This document shows positions 1 through 6,173 of a stretch of DNA of 64,000 bases, piece by piece. Source of the DNA: Clostridium sp. GTDB lineage: Bacteria; Bacillota; Clostridia; Lachnospirales; Lachnospiraceae. A program made the position numbers and the translations under genes. The stretch covers positions 1 to 64,000 of the forward strand of contig JAETQD010000009.1 of assembly GCA_021770825.1 (NCBI GenBank), in the 5' to 3' direction. The notes under the pieces were generated by a model. It was not told where the DNA came from. It saw only the letters and a list, made by a program, of their open reading frames with translations, and ran no database searches. The stretch's first letter is position 1. Each line of letters opens with the position of its first letter.

Positions 1-162
1 GGGATAAACGCTGAAGGCATCTAAGCGTGAAGCCCCCCTCAAGATGAGATATCCCATTCTGTAAGGAAGTAAGACCCCTTGAAGACGACGAGGTAGATAG
101 GGCAGAGGTGGAAGTGCAGTAATGCATGGAGCTGACTGTTACTAATCGGTCGAGGGCTTATC
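1..162 (+). rRNA. 23S ribosomal RNA, 3' end (partial)
   Basis: The window opens inside the last 160 or so bases of a 23S rRNA gene. The conserved 3' domain is recognisable: the GCTGAAGGCATCTAAGC block near the start and ACTAATCGGTCGAGGGCTTA at its end (about 141-160). The exact 3' end is estimated. No 5S rRNA follows in the 160 bases before the first tRNA, which is unusual for a bacterial rRNA operon. Confidence 0.93.
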
Positions 163-324
163 CAGAAAGGTTTTGTGGATGATTCTGAAGGAAAAGATGA
201 TTCAATATGTGGTTTTGAAGGTACGTTAAAAGCAACTGAATGAGTGCACAGCATGAATTTAGTGCGAGACGGTTCACGAATCTTAACGAAAAAAATGAGT
301 TTTGTTGAGTGAACATTCCCGAAT

Positions 325-398
325 GGCCCGGTGGCTCAGCTGGTTAGAGCGCCGCCCTGTCACGGCGGAGGTCGTGGGTTCGAATCCCATCCGGGTCG
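325..398 (+). tRNA. tRNA-Asp (GTC)
   Basis: A full cloverleaf of 74 nt. The acceptor GGCCCGG pairs with CCGGGTC, the anticodon loop is CTGTCAC (GTC), and the T loop is TTCGAAT. The discriminator base is G and no CCA is encoded, so CCA must be added after transcription. First tRNA of the array behind the rRNA. Confidence 0.97.
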
Positions 399-409
399 TT
401 TATAAATTT

Positions 410-482
410 GGGGTCTTAGCTCAGCTGGGAGAGCATCTGCCTTACAAGCAGAGGGTCATAGGTTCGAGCCCTATAGGCCCCA
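410..482 (+). tRNA. tRNA-Val (TAC)
   Basis: A 73-nt cloverleaf 11 nt after tRNA-Asp. Starting at 410 gives a paired acceptor, GGGGTCT with AGGCCCC, allowing one G-U. The anticodon loop is CTTACAA (TAC) and the T loop is TTCGAGC. The CCA tail is not encoded. Confidence 0.96.
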
Positions 483-499
483 CTTTTTAACTATATTAT

Positions 500-572
500 G
501 CCGATGTGGCTCAATTGGCAGAGCAGCTGATTTGTAATCAGCAGGTTATCGGTTCGAGTCCGATCATCGGCT
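500..572 (+). tRNA. tRNA-Thr (TGT)
   Basis: A 73-nt cloverleaf with a perfect acceptor stem, GCCGATG with CATCGGC. The anticodon loop is TTTGTAA (TGT), the T stem is ATCGG/CCGAT, and the discriminator is T. The CCA tail is not encoded. Confidence 0.96.
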
Positions 573-604
573 CGCTAAATCCAATAGGTGATTCAATTGA
601 ATAT

Positions 605-686
605 GGGCGGATTCCCGAGTGGCCAAAGGGGACAGACTGTAAATCTGCTGCAACTTGCTTCGGTGGTTCGAATCCACCTCCGCCCA
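605..686 (+). tRNA. tRNA-Tyr (GTA)
   Basis: An 82-nt class II tRNA with a long variable arm. The acceptor is GGGCGGA with TCCGCCC, the anticodon loop is CTGTAAA (GTA), and the T stem is GGTGG/CCACC. The CCA tail is not encoded. Confidence 0.96.
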
Positions 687-741
687 GTAAAATAAATGTT
701 GATATTTCAGTATTTATTGTATATAATAATATAAGAAACGT

Positions 742-815
<74 letters not shown>

Positions 816-974
816 TTTTGTGTGTCTATGAGAAGTGTATAAATTTGAATTTAGGAGCAAATGAGAGTGCTTGCACTTATAGATGCGGCTAAAGTCAAAT
901 TTATATATGGCGAATGTCGTAAGCGAAGGACCAAAGGTCTTGAGCGTGCACTTCGGAATAACTCTTACACATAT

Positions 975-1047
<73 letters not shown>

Positions 1048-1068
1048 TTACAACAGAATATGTTGTAT

Positions 1069-1141
1069 GGGATATTAGCTCAGTCGGTAGAGCACTTGAC
1101 TTTTAATCAAGTTGTCCGGGGTTCGAATCCCCGATGTCTCA
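1069..1141 (+). tRNA. tRNA-Lys (TTT), integration target
   Basis: A 73-nt cloverleaf with acceptor GGGATAT/ATGTCTC, anticodon loop CTTTTAA (TTT) and T stem CGGGG/CCCCG. Its 3' half, from the anticodon loop to the last base, is repeated exactly at 4722-4764, the far end of an integrated element. By analogy with other tRNA-targeting integrases, the 3' half now present here was probably supplied by the element, leaving the gene intact. Confidence 0.97.
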
Positions 1142-1142
1142 T
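1100..1142 (+). repeat. attL, 43-bp direct repeat in tRNA-Lys
   Basis: These 43 bases match 4722-4764 perfectly. They cover the tRNA-Lys anticodon loop, T arm and acceptor 3' strand. The match continues with only two substitutions (1143 and 1166) through the terminator, to about 1184. A tyrosine integrase gene starts its reading immediately inside this end, as expected for an attachment site. Confidence 0.92.
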
Positions 1143-1148
1143 GGAAAG

Positions 1149-1185
1149 CGGAAAGCCTTTAAAATCAAGGGTTTTCCGTTTTTTT
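1149..1185 (+). terminator. Intrinsic terminator of the tRNA array
   Basis: A hairpin with arms CGGAAAGCCTT and AAGGGTTTTCCG (one bulge) followed by seven T. It ends the rRNA-tRNA transcript. A near-identical copy lies at 4771-4806 beyond the other attachment site. Confidence 0.9.
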
Positions 1186-1230
1186 GTACTATAATGTAAG
1201 ATGAAAATTCTAGAAATGTTTTCTTTTACT

Positions 1231-2142
1231 TTAAATCATTAAAGTGTCAAAATTATTCTTAAAAATCTTATCTAAATGAGAAATATTTGTTTCGACTGCG
1301 ATAATTTCATGGGCAAAATGTTCATACTTCTTTGTTGTTTCCATGCTCTCATGTCCCATTAAAATACTGAGGTCATATACATCAGTTTTACCAGTTACTC
1401 GGAATTGGTCTAAGCAATAATTTGTTGCGAAATTATGCCTTAATCGGTGAGAGGAGAATTTAAAAGGCAAATTCTTCTGAAGTTTGTATGTAAATAGTCG
1501 GACTGCATTACCAGAAAGAGGTTTTCCATCCTTATCAAGGAAAACATGATCTGACTGGAAGGGGCAAAGAGAATTATATGTATCAAGACACTTTAATGCA
1601 AAGTCACCAATCGGAACAAACCGTTCTTTCGCTCCTTTCCCTGTAACTGTCATAACATGTCTGGGCTTATCTATACATGAATGGAGAAGCCTGCATAATT
1701 CACATTGTCGAATTCCAGAATCCAACATCATAGCGACCATGGCTACATTTCTTGCAGTAATCCATGGTGTCGAAGTCTGTATAGAATCAAAAATAAGCTT
1801 TATTTCATCAGTACTGTATATATGAACTTTCTTTTTCGGTGACTTTGGAACCTTAATTTTCAATGGGTTGAATGAAAGCTCATATTCGATAGAATACCAT
1901 TTTAAGAAAATCCGCACGTTGCGAATATAAGTAGATATTGTAGCTCTGGATAAATCAGTATTATACAGGTTAAGTATATATTTTTCGACCAATGAAAGAC
2001 TGATATGTTCCATGGGACAATTGGAGCCTGTATATTTGATAAATACATGGAGAATATCACTATAACTTTCTATGGTCTTTTTTGATACTCCGCAGACTCT
2101 TTTTGCATATATAAATTTATTGAAAGCTTCCTGAACTGTCAA
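1231..2142 (-). CDS. int: Tyrosine recombinase/integrase of the element
   Basis: This 303-residue protein is a site-specific tyrosine recombinase. Residues 1-85 form a SAM-like N-terminal DNA-binding domain and about 105-280 the catalytic domain. The expected active-site residues are present: R145 in SGIRQCEL, K169 in VTGKGAK, H232 and R235 in SHRLRH, H264 in MGHES and nucleophile Y273 in KKYEH. It should join attP to the tRNA-Lys 3' end and, with a helper, excise the element. Translation appears to start at a TTG, preceded by AGAAGGTG that overlaps the end of the upstream gene; the genes are only 2 nt apart, so they are probably one transcript. No clear excisionase was found. Confidence 0.93.
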   Translation of the reverse strand: MTVQEAFNKFIYAKRVCGVSKKTIESYSDILHVFIKYTGSNCPMEHISLSLVEKYILNLYNTDLSRATISTYIRNVRIFLKWYSIEYELSFNPLKIKVPKSPKKKVHIYSTDEIKLIFDSIQTSTPWITARNVAMVAMMLDSGIRQCELCRLLHSCIDKPRHVMTVTGKGAKERFVPIGDFALKCLDTYNSLCPFQSDHVFLDKDGKPLSGNAVRLFTYKLQKNLPFKFSSHRLRHNFATNYCLDQFRVTGKTDVYDLSILMGHESMETTKKYEHFAHEIIAVETNISHLDKIFKNNFDTLMI

Positions 2143-2144
2143 TT

Positions 2145-3230
2145 TTACCGTACACCTTCTCTTTGGTTTAATTTCATCCGATGGTTTAAAATCATGCGTT
2201 TATGGTTTTTATTAAGTCGTTCCCGGCCATTTAAAAGTAAGTCTGTAAAAATATTCATATCACCCTCAAAAGCTACCATCAAGGCTGCCATAGTAGGTGC
2301 AACCTGTTTTGTGAGCCATTGTATACAATCGTCAAGTTCCTTTAATTTAGAAGGACAAGACAAGCGCAGGTGTGAAATTCCACAAAGAAACTTTTCCCAC
2401 TTTTCCATATTGGAACATCTGGATTTTCTTACATTATCATTTTCTATGAGGCGTATATAATTCCCTAGAATACCTACAACGACTTTACCAAGTTCAATCC
2501 GCTGAATAATAAGATTAGCCGCAGATATCGCCCGCTCGTCCTTTAATTCTAATTCCCAGCGCACCCAAGGTTCAGTCAAAAGCGGTTGTTTATTATTCTT
2601 AAGTTTTTCATTCTGTTCAAGCATTTTGTTATATACACGAAGGAAACATTCACTTTTACGACTTCCGAGATAGAGAGTATAGCCAATTACATCACCAGTT
2701 TTCAAATCATGTTTCACCCGGCTGTCGTAACTGCGAAATCTTGAAGAACAACGCCCGTCATTAAGGATATTATTTAATTCTGGTAAAGTGAAGAAGTTTG
2801 CTCCATGATCATCAATAGCAAGATCAAGGCGTGTTAAATGACCAGACAAAGCTATTTCATGCAATAAATCAGAAAGAATAGTTGAATCATCAAAATCAGA
2901 CTCATAGGTCATGGAACCGAACGGAGTAGGAATAACCAATCTTTTTTTTAAATAATGTGCAAGGACGTCTGTAATTCCAGAACCAGAAATGTCAACATGA
3001 ACGCCCATACCTTCATTTCCATCGTAGAGAATATCAAGACCACCGGAAACCGACATAAGCCTTGCACGATAGCCGAAACGACCAGAATCAATCGAAGTAA
3101 AATCATTACTTGAATACCCAAGTAGAGAAAAAGCGGATGCTGGTTCATCAGAATCAGAAAGAGTAAATGAAATCCAATCGACCGAAACAACCAAACCATT
3201 TGCTAATGTAATATTTGAGCCAGTGTTCAT
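2145..3230 (-). CDS. Rep_trans-family relaxase/replication initiator (MobT/NicK-like)
   Basis: This 361-residue protein has the hallmarks of the family that unites pT181-type rolling-circle initiators with the relaxases Orf20 of Tn916 and NicK of ICEBs1. They are VDWISFT near residue 18, RLDLAIDD at about 134-141, a CSSRFR stretch, YLGSRKS at 187-193, RVYNK at 198-202, and W-R-E-L-E-L-K-DERA near 222-233. Such proteins nick one strand at an origin to start rolling-circle replication or transfer. The start ATG has an AAAGGAAAC site. An origin-like sequence lies just upstream (3256-3304). Whether it acts as a relaxase for transfer or as a plasmid-type initiator cannot be settled from sequence. 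It heads a unit with int. Confidence 0.85.
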   Translation of the reverse strand: MNTGSNITLANGLVVSVDWISFTLSDSDEPASAFSLLGYSSNDFTSIDSGRFGYRARLMSVSGGLDILYDGNEGMGVHVDISGSGITDVLAHYLKKRLVIPTPFGSMTYESDFDDSTILSDLLHEIALSGHLTRLDLAIDDHGANFFTLPELNNILNDGRCSSRFRSYDSRVKHDLKTGDVIGYTLYLGSRKSECFLRVYNKMLEQNEKLKNNKQPLLTEPWVRWELELKDERAISAANLIIQRIELGKVVVGILGNYIRLIENDNVRKSRCSNMEKWEKFLCGISHLRLSCPSKLKELDDCIQWLTKQVAPTMAALMVAFEGDMNIFTDLLLNGRERLNKNHKRMILNHRMKLNQREGVR

Positions 3231-3255
3231 AAAGTTTCCTTTCTTTGGTTTTTCT

Positions 3256-3304
3256 ACCCCCGTATTACCCCCGTATTACTGTCCGGGGCAGGCCAGCGCC
3301 TGCC
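3256..3304. other. Candidate nick site/origin (oriT or double-strand origin)
   Basis: Two tandem 11-bp repeats, ACCCCCGTATT (3256-3266 and 3267-3277), are followed by a perfect 7-bp stem GGCAGGC/GCCTGCC with loop CAGC (3287-3304). The block is GC-rich in an AT-rich element and lies 26 bp before the start of the Rep_trans gene. In ICEBs1 and related elements the origin also lies directly upstream of nicK. The role is inferred from position and structure. Confidence 0.5.
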
Positions 3305-3321
3305 ATTTACCATCCAATCGG

Positions 3322-3513
3322 TCAGAGCTTCACAGGGGCAATACCAACACAATGGACAAACTCTAACAAGTCTATACATTTATTTCCTTCTGAATCTCTG
3401 CCAATATATACATGTATGTCTCCCGGTAAATCAGAATTTAAAGTATGAGTTTCGGCAGCCGTGAGAGAATTATCCTTTAATAATTCCATTGTGAAATGAA
3501 TTTTATATAACAT
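3322..3513 (-). CDS. Small protein of the integrative element, unknown function
   Basis: This 63-residue acidic protein, MLYKIHFTMELLKDN at its start, is not recognised. I accept it as a gene because a good ribosome binding site (GGAG, 7 nt before the ATG) precedes it and because it fills the space between the operator region and the relaxase gene on the same strand. It would be the first gene of the leftward transcript. Possible roles are a directionality factor or a relaxase accessory protein, but nothing in the sequence shows either. No membrane segment or metal-binding motif is visible. Confidence 0.6.
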   Translation of the reverse strand: MLYKIHFTMELLKDNSLTAAETHTLNSDLPGDIHVYIGRDSEGNKCIDLLEFVHCVGIAPVKL

Positions 3514-3566
3514 TATTGTATCTCCTTAAAATTACTTGAATTACATAAAGCACCATGATATTATAA

Positions 3567-3637
3567 AAGTGTCCCCACCATCAAATATTAAATAATAAAG
3601 TGAGCCCACCTAAAATATAACATAAGTGAGCTCACTT
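3567..3637. promoter_or_regulatory. Three-copy operator between divergent promoters
   Basis: Three related 14-bp sites lie in the divergent region: AAGTGTCCCCACCA (3567), AAGTGAGCCCACCT (3598) and the perfect palindrome AAGTGAGCTCACTT (3624-3637). A leftward -10 TATAAT (3560-3565, minus strand) abuts the first copy, so a bound protein could block the transcript for the 63-residue protein, relaxase and integrase. The likely binder is the ribbon-helix-helix-like protein encoded just to the right. Confidence 0.55.
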
Positions 3638-3669
3638 GTAAAGCGTATTTTTAAATGAAAGGTGAAATT

Positions 3670-4101
3670 ATGCCATCTAATTTACCAGTTATAAGAGTGA
3701 GAACGAATGAAGATACCGTAATTAAAATAAAATATGTTGCAAAGTACGATAAAAAAAGTCTTTCAAAAGAAATAGAATCGTTGATATTTAAAAGGATTGA
3801 AGAATTTGAATCAGAGCACGGCGAGATTAAAATTGAACAAATGAATCTGTCTGAAATTGCACAAGATATTCAGGACCGACTAACAAAAAAACCCCCATAC
3901 GGAGATTGCATACTCGATGATAATACAATCAACGAACTTTATAATAGATATGAAATATATCACGATGAAATTACAAAAGAAGAGTTTGAAAAAATAGTTT
4001 CAAAGTACACCAAATTTAAAGAAGGCAAAGTTATTATCAATTTGGATAAAGTAATAAAAGGTGTTAAAGATTTGTTTGATAGAAAATGTCAGAGTATATA
4101 A
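3670..4101 (+). CDS. Ribbon-helix-helix-like regulator of the element
   Basis: This 143-residue protein is oriented opposite to the relaxase and integrase genes. Its first 45 residues (LPVIRVRTNEDTVIKIKY, then a predicted helix with KKSLSKEIESLI) resemble a ribbon-helix-helix DNA-binding fold: a short beta strand followed by two helices. The rest is charged and unrecognised. I place the start at 3670 rather than at the ATG at 3655 because AAAGGTG lies 5 nt before the inner ATG. The triple operator upstream suggests that it controls its own promoter and the leftward genes. The fold assignment is by eye. Confidence 0.65.
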   Translation: MPSNLPVIRVRTNEDTVIKIKYVAKYDKKSLSKEIESLIFKRIEEFESEHGEIKIEQMNLSEIAQDIQDRLTKKPPYGDCILDDNTINELYNRYEIYHDEITKEEFEKIVSKYTKFKEGKVIINLDKVIKGVKDLFDRKCQSI

Positions 4102-4131
4102 AAATTAAAAAAATTTGTATTCATATGAATC

Positions 4132-4160
4132 TTGCAAAGTAAAAATGCATATGCTATAAT
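4132..4160 (+). promoter_or_regulatory. Strong promoter for the small antitoxin-like RNA
   Basis: TTGCAA (4132-4137), a 17-bp spacer and a perfect TATAAT (4155-4160). The expected start of transcription is about 4167. No start codon with a ribosome binding site follows, only a short stretch ending in a GC-rich hairpin, so the product should be a small RNA. Confidence 0.75.
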
Positions 4161-4166
4161 GCCAAT

Positions 4167-4240
4167 AGGCAAAAAGATAAAGCTAGTCCATGTGGACACA
4201 AAGCGAAACCCCTCAGAGGCGCAACTCTGAGGGGTTTCTT
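4167..4240 (+). ncRNA. Candidate antitoxin RNA of a type I toxin-antitoxin pair
   Basis: The predicted RNA is about 70 nt. It runs from the promoter at 4132-4160 to a perfect 13-bp hairpin, AAACCCCTCAGAG (4206-4218) with CTCTGAGGGGTTT (4225-4237). It converges on the toxin gene on the other strand. The toxin messenger must read through this region to reach the same hairpin, so the two RNAs would be complementary at their 3' ends, as in TxpA/RatA or BsrG/SR4. The RNA is inferred; its ends are estimates. Confidence 0.6.
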
Positions 4241-4278
4241 ATCCGTATACGGTGGATCGGACCGGGGCTAGTTACCGA

Positions 4279-4365
4279 CTATTTGCCGCCATCTAACCAC
4301 TTGATAACGTAGTGGCAAACTACGCCAGCCGCAACGGCGACAATAAAAGATAAAACTACTTCCAT
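4279..4365 (-). CDS. Small hydrophobic membrane peptide, putative type I toxin
   Basis: This 28-residue peptide begins MEVVLSFIVAVAAGVV and ends CHYVIKWLDGGK. One transmembrane helix covers about residues 3-22, followed by a short polar tail with K, W, D and K. Peptides of this shape are widespread in Firmicutes and are usually labelled holin-like toxin. A strong ribosome binding site (AAAGGGGGTG) precedes the ATG, and a long, probably structured leader extends to about 4420. A candidate -10 TATACT lies at 4413-4418 on the minus strand. The antisense RNA opposite its 3' region supports a type I toxin whose role would be to keep the element in the cell; toxicity itself is inferred. Confidence 0.75.
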   Translation of the reverse strand: MEVVLSFIVAVAAGVVCHYVIKWLDGGK

Positions 4366-4485
4366 GTAGACACCCCCTTTCTGTTGCCAGTTTAGGGGCG
4401 GTAACAAAAGGAGTATATCATATTTTGGAATGTAAGGATAGAATTTTTTTGAAAAAATGAAATATGCTGCCTTTAATCGTTTATC

Positions 4486-4671
4486 TTTTGTGGAAATATG
4501 GATAACTGCCCATTACAGCATGGAAAACTGTGGGGAACCTTGTGGACAGCCCATGCACGGCCTGTTGACAAGGCTATACCTTGCCAACAGACCGAACACA
4601 ACCTGCCCACGAAGAACCCCCACAGTTTTCCACACTTCCATAAACGGACAGTTACCCACATTACCACAAAA
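4486..4671. other. Long nested hairpin, candidate single-strand or conversion origin
   Basis: Almost the whole 186-bp stretch folds back on itself. An outer arm 4486-4511 pairs with 4646-4671 (22 of 26 positions). A perfect 15-bp arm, TGGAAAACTGTGGGG (4521-4535), pairs with 4618-4632. An inner arm CTGTTG-A-CAAGG (4562-4573) pairs with CCTTG-C-CAACAG (4579-4590) around the loop CTATA. There is no convincing gene here. Such structures are typical of single-strand origins or packaging signals of replicons that pass through single-stranded DNA, which fits the Rep_trans protein. The bases 4366-4485 hold the toxin leader and otherwise nothing I recognise. Confidence 0.65.
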
Positions 4672-4721
4672 ACGACCACAGACGGCGGGAAGCAATTCCT
4701 TATTTCACTATAAAACAATGC

Positions 4722-4764
4722 CTTTTAATCAAGTTGTCCGGGGTTCGAATCCCCGATGTCTCAT
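4722..4764 (+). repeat. attR, 43-bp copy of the tRNA-Lys 3' half
   Basis: Identical to 1100-1142. It contains only the anticodon loop, T arm and acceptor 3' strand, with no D arm or acceptor 5' strand, so it is not a working tRNA. It marks the distal end of the integrated element and is probably the original chromosomal 3' end. Confidence 0.92.
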
Positions 4765-4770
4765 TGAAAG

Positions 4771-4806
4771 CGGAAAGCCTTTAAAATTAAGGGTTTTCCG
4801 TTTTTT
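4771..4806 (+). terminator. Displaced copy of the tRNA-Lys terminator
   Basis: The same hairpin as at 1149-1185 (CGGAAAGCCTT against AAGGGTTTTCCG) followed by six T, with one base difference in the loop. It probably served tRNA-Lys before the element inserted. Confidence 0.8.
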
Positions 4807-4914
4807 AATGTATTAGAAAAATTATTGTTGTTTCCATGATAGACGCCCACCGCTCGCGCAGGGGCGCGAAATGTCTGGAAGCGCGGATTCTTTCTTGTAC
4901 ACATAAATAGATAG

Positions 4915-5286
4915 GGTATAAAAGCAAATCATTTATCTCAGGAAGAATTGGCTGCTAAAATTGGTATCAGCAGGCAAGCAGTATCAAAATGGGAGAGGGC
5001 GGAAGCGTGTCCGGATACAGATAATCTTATTTTGTTGGCGAGGCTGTATAAAGTTTCACTGGATGAGCTCCTTAAAACAGATGAATCCATTGAAATGGTG
5101 AATGGAGAAGAAGAGAACACGGAGACTGAATTTAGAAAAAGAAAAGTATCTTTTCCATACCCTGTTTTTGTAACACTTGTGTATTTAATATTGGTATTTG
5201 GATTCCATTTATGGCGGCTTGGATGGCTTGTTTTTCTTACAATACCACTGTATTACTGGGTGAGAGATATAATCCGGAATCGATAG
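4915..5286 (+). pseudogene. XRE-family regulator lacking its N terminus
   Basis: The reading frame is open from 4915 after a stop at 4912-4914. It reads HLSQEELAAKIGISRQAVSKWE and on through LLKTDES, a typical Cro/C1-type helix-turn-helix. Two membrane segments follow in the C-terminal third (about VFVTLVYLILVFGFHLW and LVFLTIPLYYW). The first dozen or so residues normally found before the helix-turn-helix, including the start codon, are missing. A TTG at 4948 could start a shorter product, but it would cut into helix 2. The truncation lies about 150 bp from attR, which suggests earlier rearrangement at this tRNA hotspot. The 110 bp between the terminator and this gene hold nothing recognisable. 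Confidence 0.65.
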
Positions 5287-5300
5287 GGGCAGAACATAAA

Positions 5301-5336
5301 AACTCCTGGGAGAGGTTTTCTTCCAGGAGTTTTTTA
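5301..5336. terminator. Bidirectional intrinsic terminator
   Basis: The perfect arms AACTCCTGG and CCAGGAGTT are followed by a T run on the plus strand and preceded by an A run. It lies between the convergent XRE remnant and the AIM24-family gene and can serve both. Confidence 0.85.
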
Positions 5337-5337
5337 A

Positions 5338-6021
5338 TTATGATTTTGTTGGAATGAACTGGGCAATGCGTCCGGCAAACTCGGCAATGTTCTGAGTCTG
5401 AAGAATGACACGGCCGGGACCCACAAATTTTGTGAGGAAGAGGCCTTCTCCTCCAAAGAAAATATTTCCAAGGCCTTTGACAGTTTCTATTTCATAGCTG
5501 ACGCTGCGTTCAAAGCCCACCACGTTTCCGGTGTCAACTTTTAATACTTCGCCCGGGGCAAGATTTTTTTCTATCATGTCGCCGTCGATTTCCAGAAAGG
5601 CAAGGCCATGGCCGCTGATATCTTCTAAAATAAAGCCCTCGCCGCCGAAGAGGCCGGAGGAGAATTTTTTACTGAATGTGATATTTAAATTTACAGATTC
5701 CTGGGCGCAGAGAAAAGCACCTTTCTGGCAGATCAGTCCGCCGTTTACTCCAACATCAATGGGAAGAATCTGGCCTGCAACGGTGGATGCAAATGCAATG
5801 GTGGTATTTGGCATGGTGGCTTTGTATGTGGCCATGAAAAGAGATTCTCCAGCGAACATGCGTCCAATTCCCTTCATGAGACCGCCTCTGGTATTTGTGG
5901 ACATGCTGATGCCGTCGCTCATCCATGTCATTCCGCCTGATTGGGTAAATACACTTTCACCAGCATTTTCAAATAATATTTCTACTGCCGGCATGGTGTT
6001 TCCTACAATTTTATATTTCAT
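5338..6021 (-). CDS. AIM24/TIGR00266 family protein
   Basis: This 227-residue soluble protein is rich in glycine and short beta strands, with repeated motifs such as GGMTWMSDG, GGEGFILEDISG and FGGEGLFLTKFVGPG. That pattern is characteristic of the AIM24 (TIGR00266) family, a beta-helical trimer related to mitochondrial AIM24. The family is widespread in bacteria but its biochemical role is not established. The length is normal for the family. The gene stands alone, with its own leader (GGAGGGGGCA before the ATG), and shares a bidirectional terminator with the gene opposite. No signal peptide is seen, so it is cytoplasmic. Confidence 0.88.
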   Translation of the reverse strand: MKYKIVGNTMPAVEILFENAGESVFTQSGGMTWMSDGISMSTNTRGGLMKGIGRMFAGESLFMATYKATMPNTTIAFASTVAGQILPIDVGVNGGLICQKGAFLCAQESVNLNITFSKKFSSGLFGGEGFILEDISGHGLAFLEIDGDMIEKNLAPGEVLKVDTGNVVGFERSVSYEIETVKGLGNIFFGGEGLFLTKFVGPGRVILQTQNIAEFAGRIAQFIPTKS

Positions 6022-6079
6022 GCTGCCCCCTCCTGATAGTTTATATTTATGTGCTTATCTTAGCATAATATTGTGAAAA

Positions 6080-6140
6080 ATTCCATGAAATCTGAAAAAA
6101 TGCATTAATTTTTCGGAAGTTGTAAGATATTCCATGAAAT
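6080..6140. repeat. Pair of 12-bp direct repeats
   Basis: ATTCCATGAAAT occurs at 6080-6091 and again at 6129-6140, upstream of the AIM24 gene and just behind the end of the lysR gene. Its role is unknown. It could be a regulator binding site for the AIM24 promoter or simply chance in an AT-rich spacer. Confidence 0.35.
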
Positions 6141-6173
6141 TAGGAGCGATTATCTCATACGGATATGGAAGCG

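Larger units (their letters stand above)
1100..4764. mobile_element. Small integrative (mobilizable) element in tRNA-Lys
   Basis: The element is delimited by the 43-bp att repeat. Its contents are a tyrosine integrase, a Rep_trans/MobT-like protein, a 63-residue protein, a ribbon-helix-helix-like protein, a type I toxin-antitoxin candidate and a long hairpin. It is more AT-rich than the flanking chromosome. There is no type IV secretion gene, no coupling protein and no phage structural gene. It could therefore be an integrative mobilizable element that borrows the conjugation machinery of another element, or an integrated rolling-circle plasmid. Both ends look intact, and every main gene is uninterrupted, so it may still be able to move. 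Confidence 0.85.

Noticed and set aside
1100-4764. Prophage or phage satellite
   Set aside because: No capsid, portal, terminase or lysis gene is present. The 28-residue peptide looks holin-like only in being a single hydrophobic helix, and the antisense RNA fits a toxin better.
4722-4770. A second tRNA-Lys
   Set aside because: Only the 3' half is present. The acceptor 5' strand and D arm are missing, so it is an attachment site and not a gene.
4457-4816. Frames of 60-119 codons across the long hairpin on both strands
   Set aside because: They follow from the symmetry of the inverted repeats, have no ribosome binding sites and share no protein features.
6022-6173. A small gene or RNA in the AIM24-lysR spacer
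   Set aside because: Apart from two 12-bp repeats there is no promoter with a terminator and no frame with a ribosome binding site.
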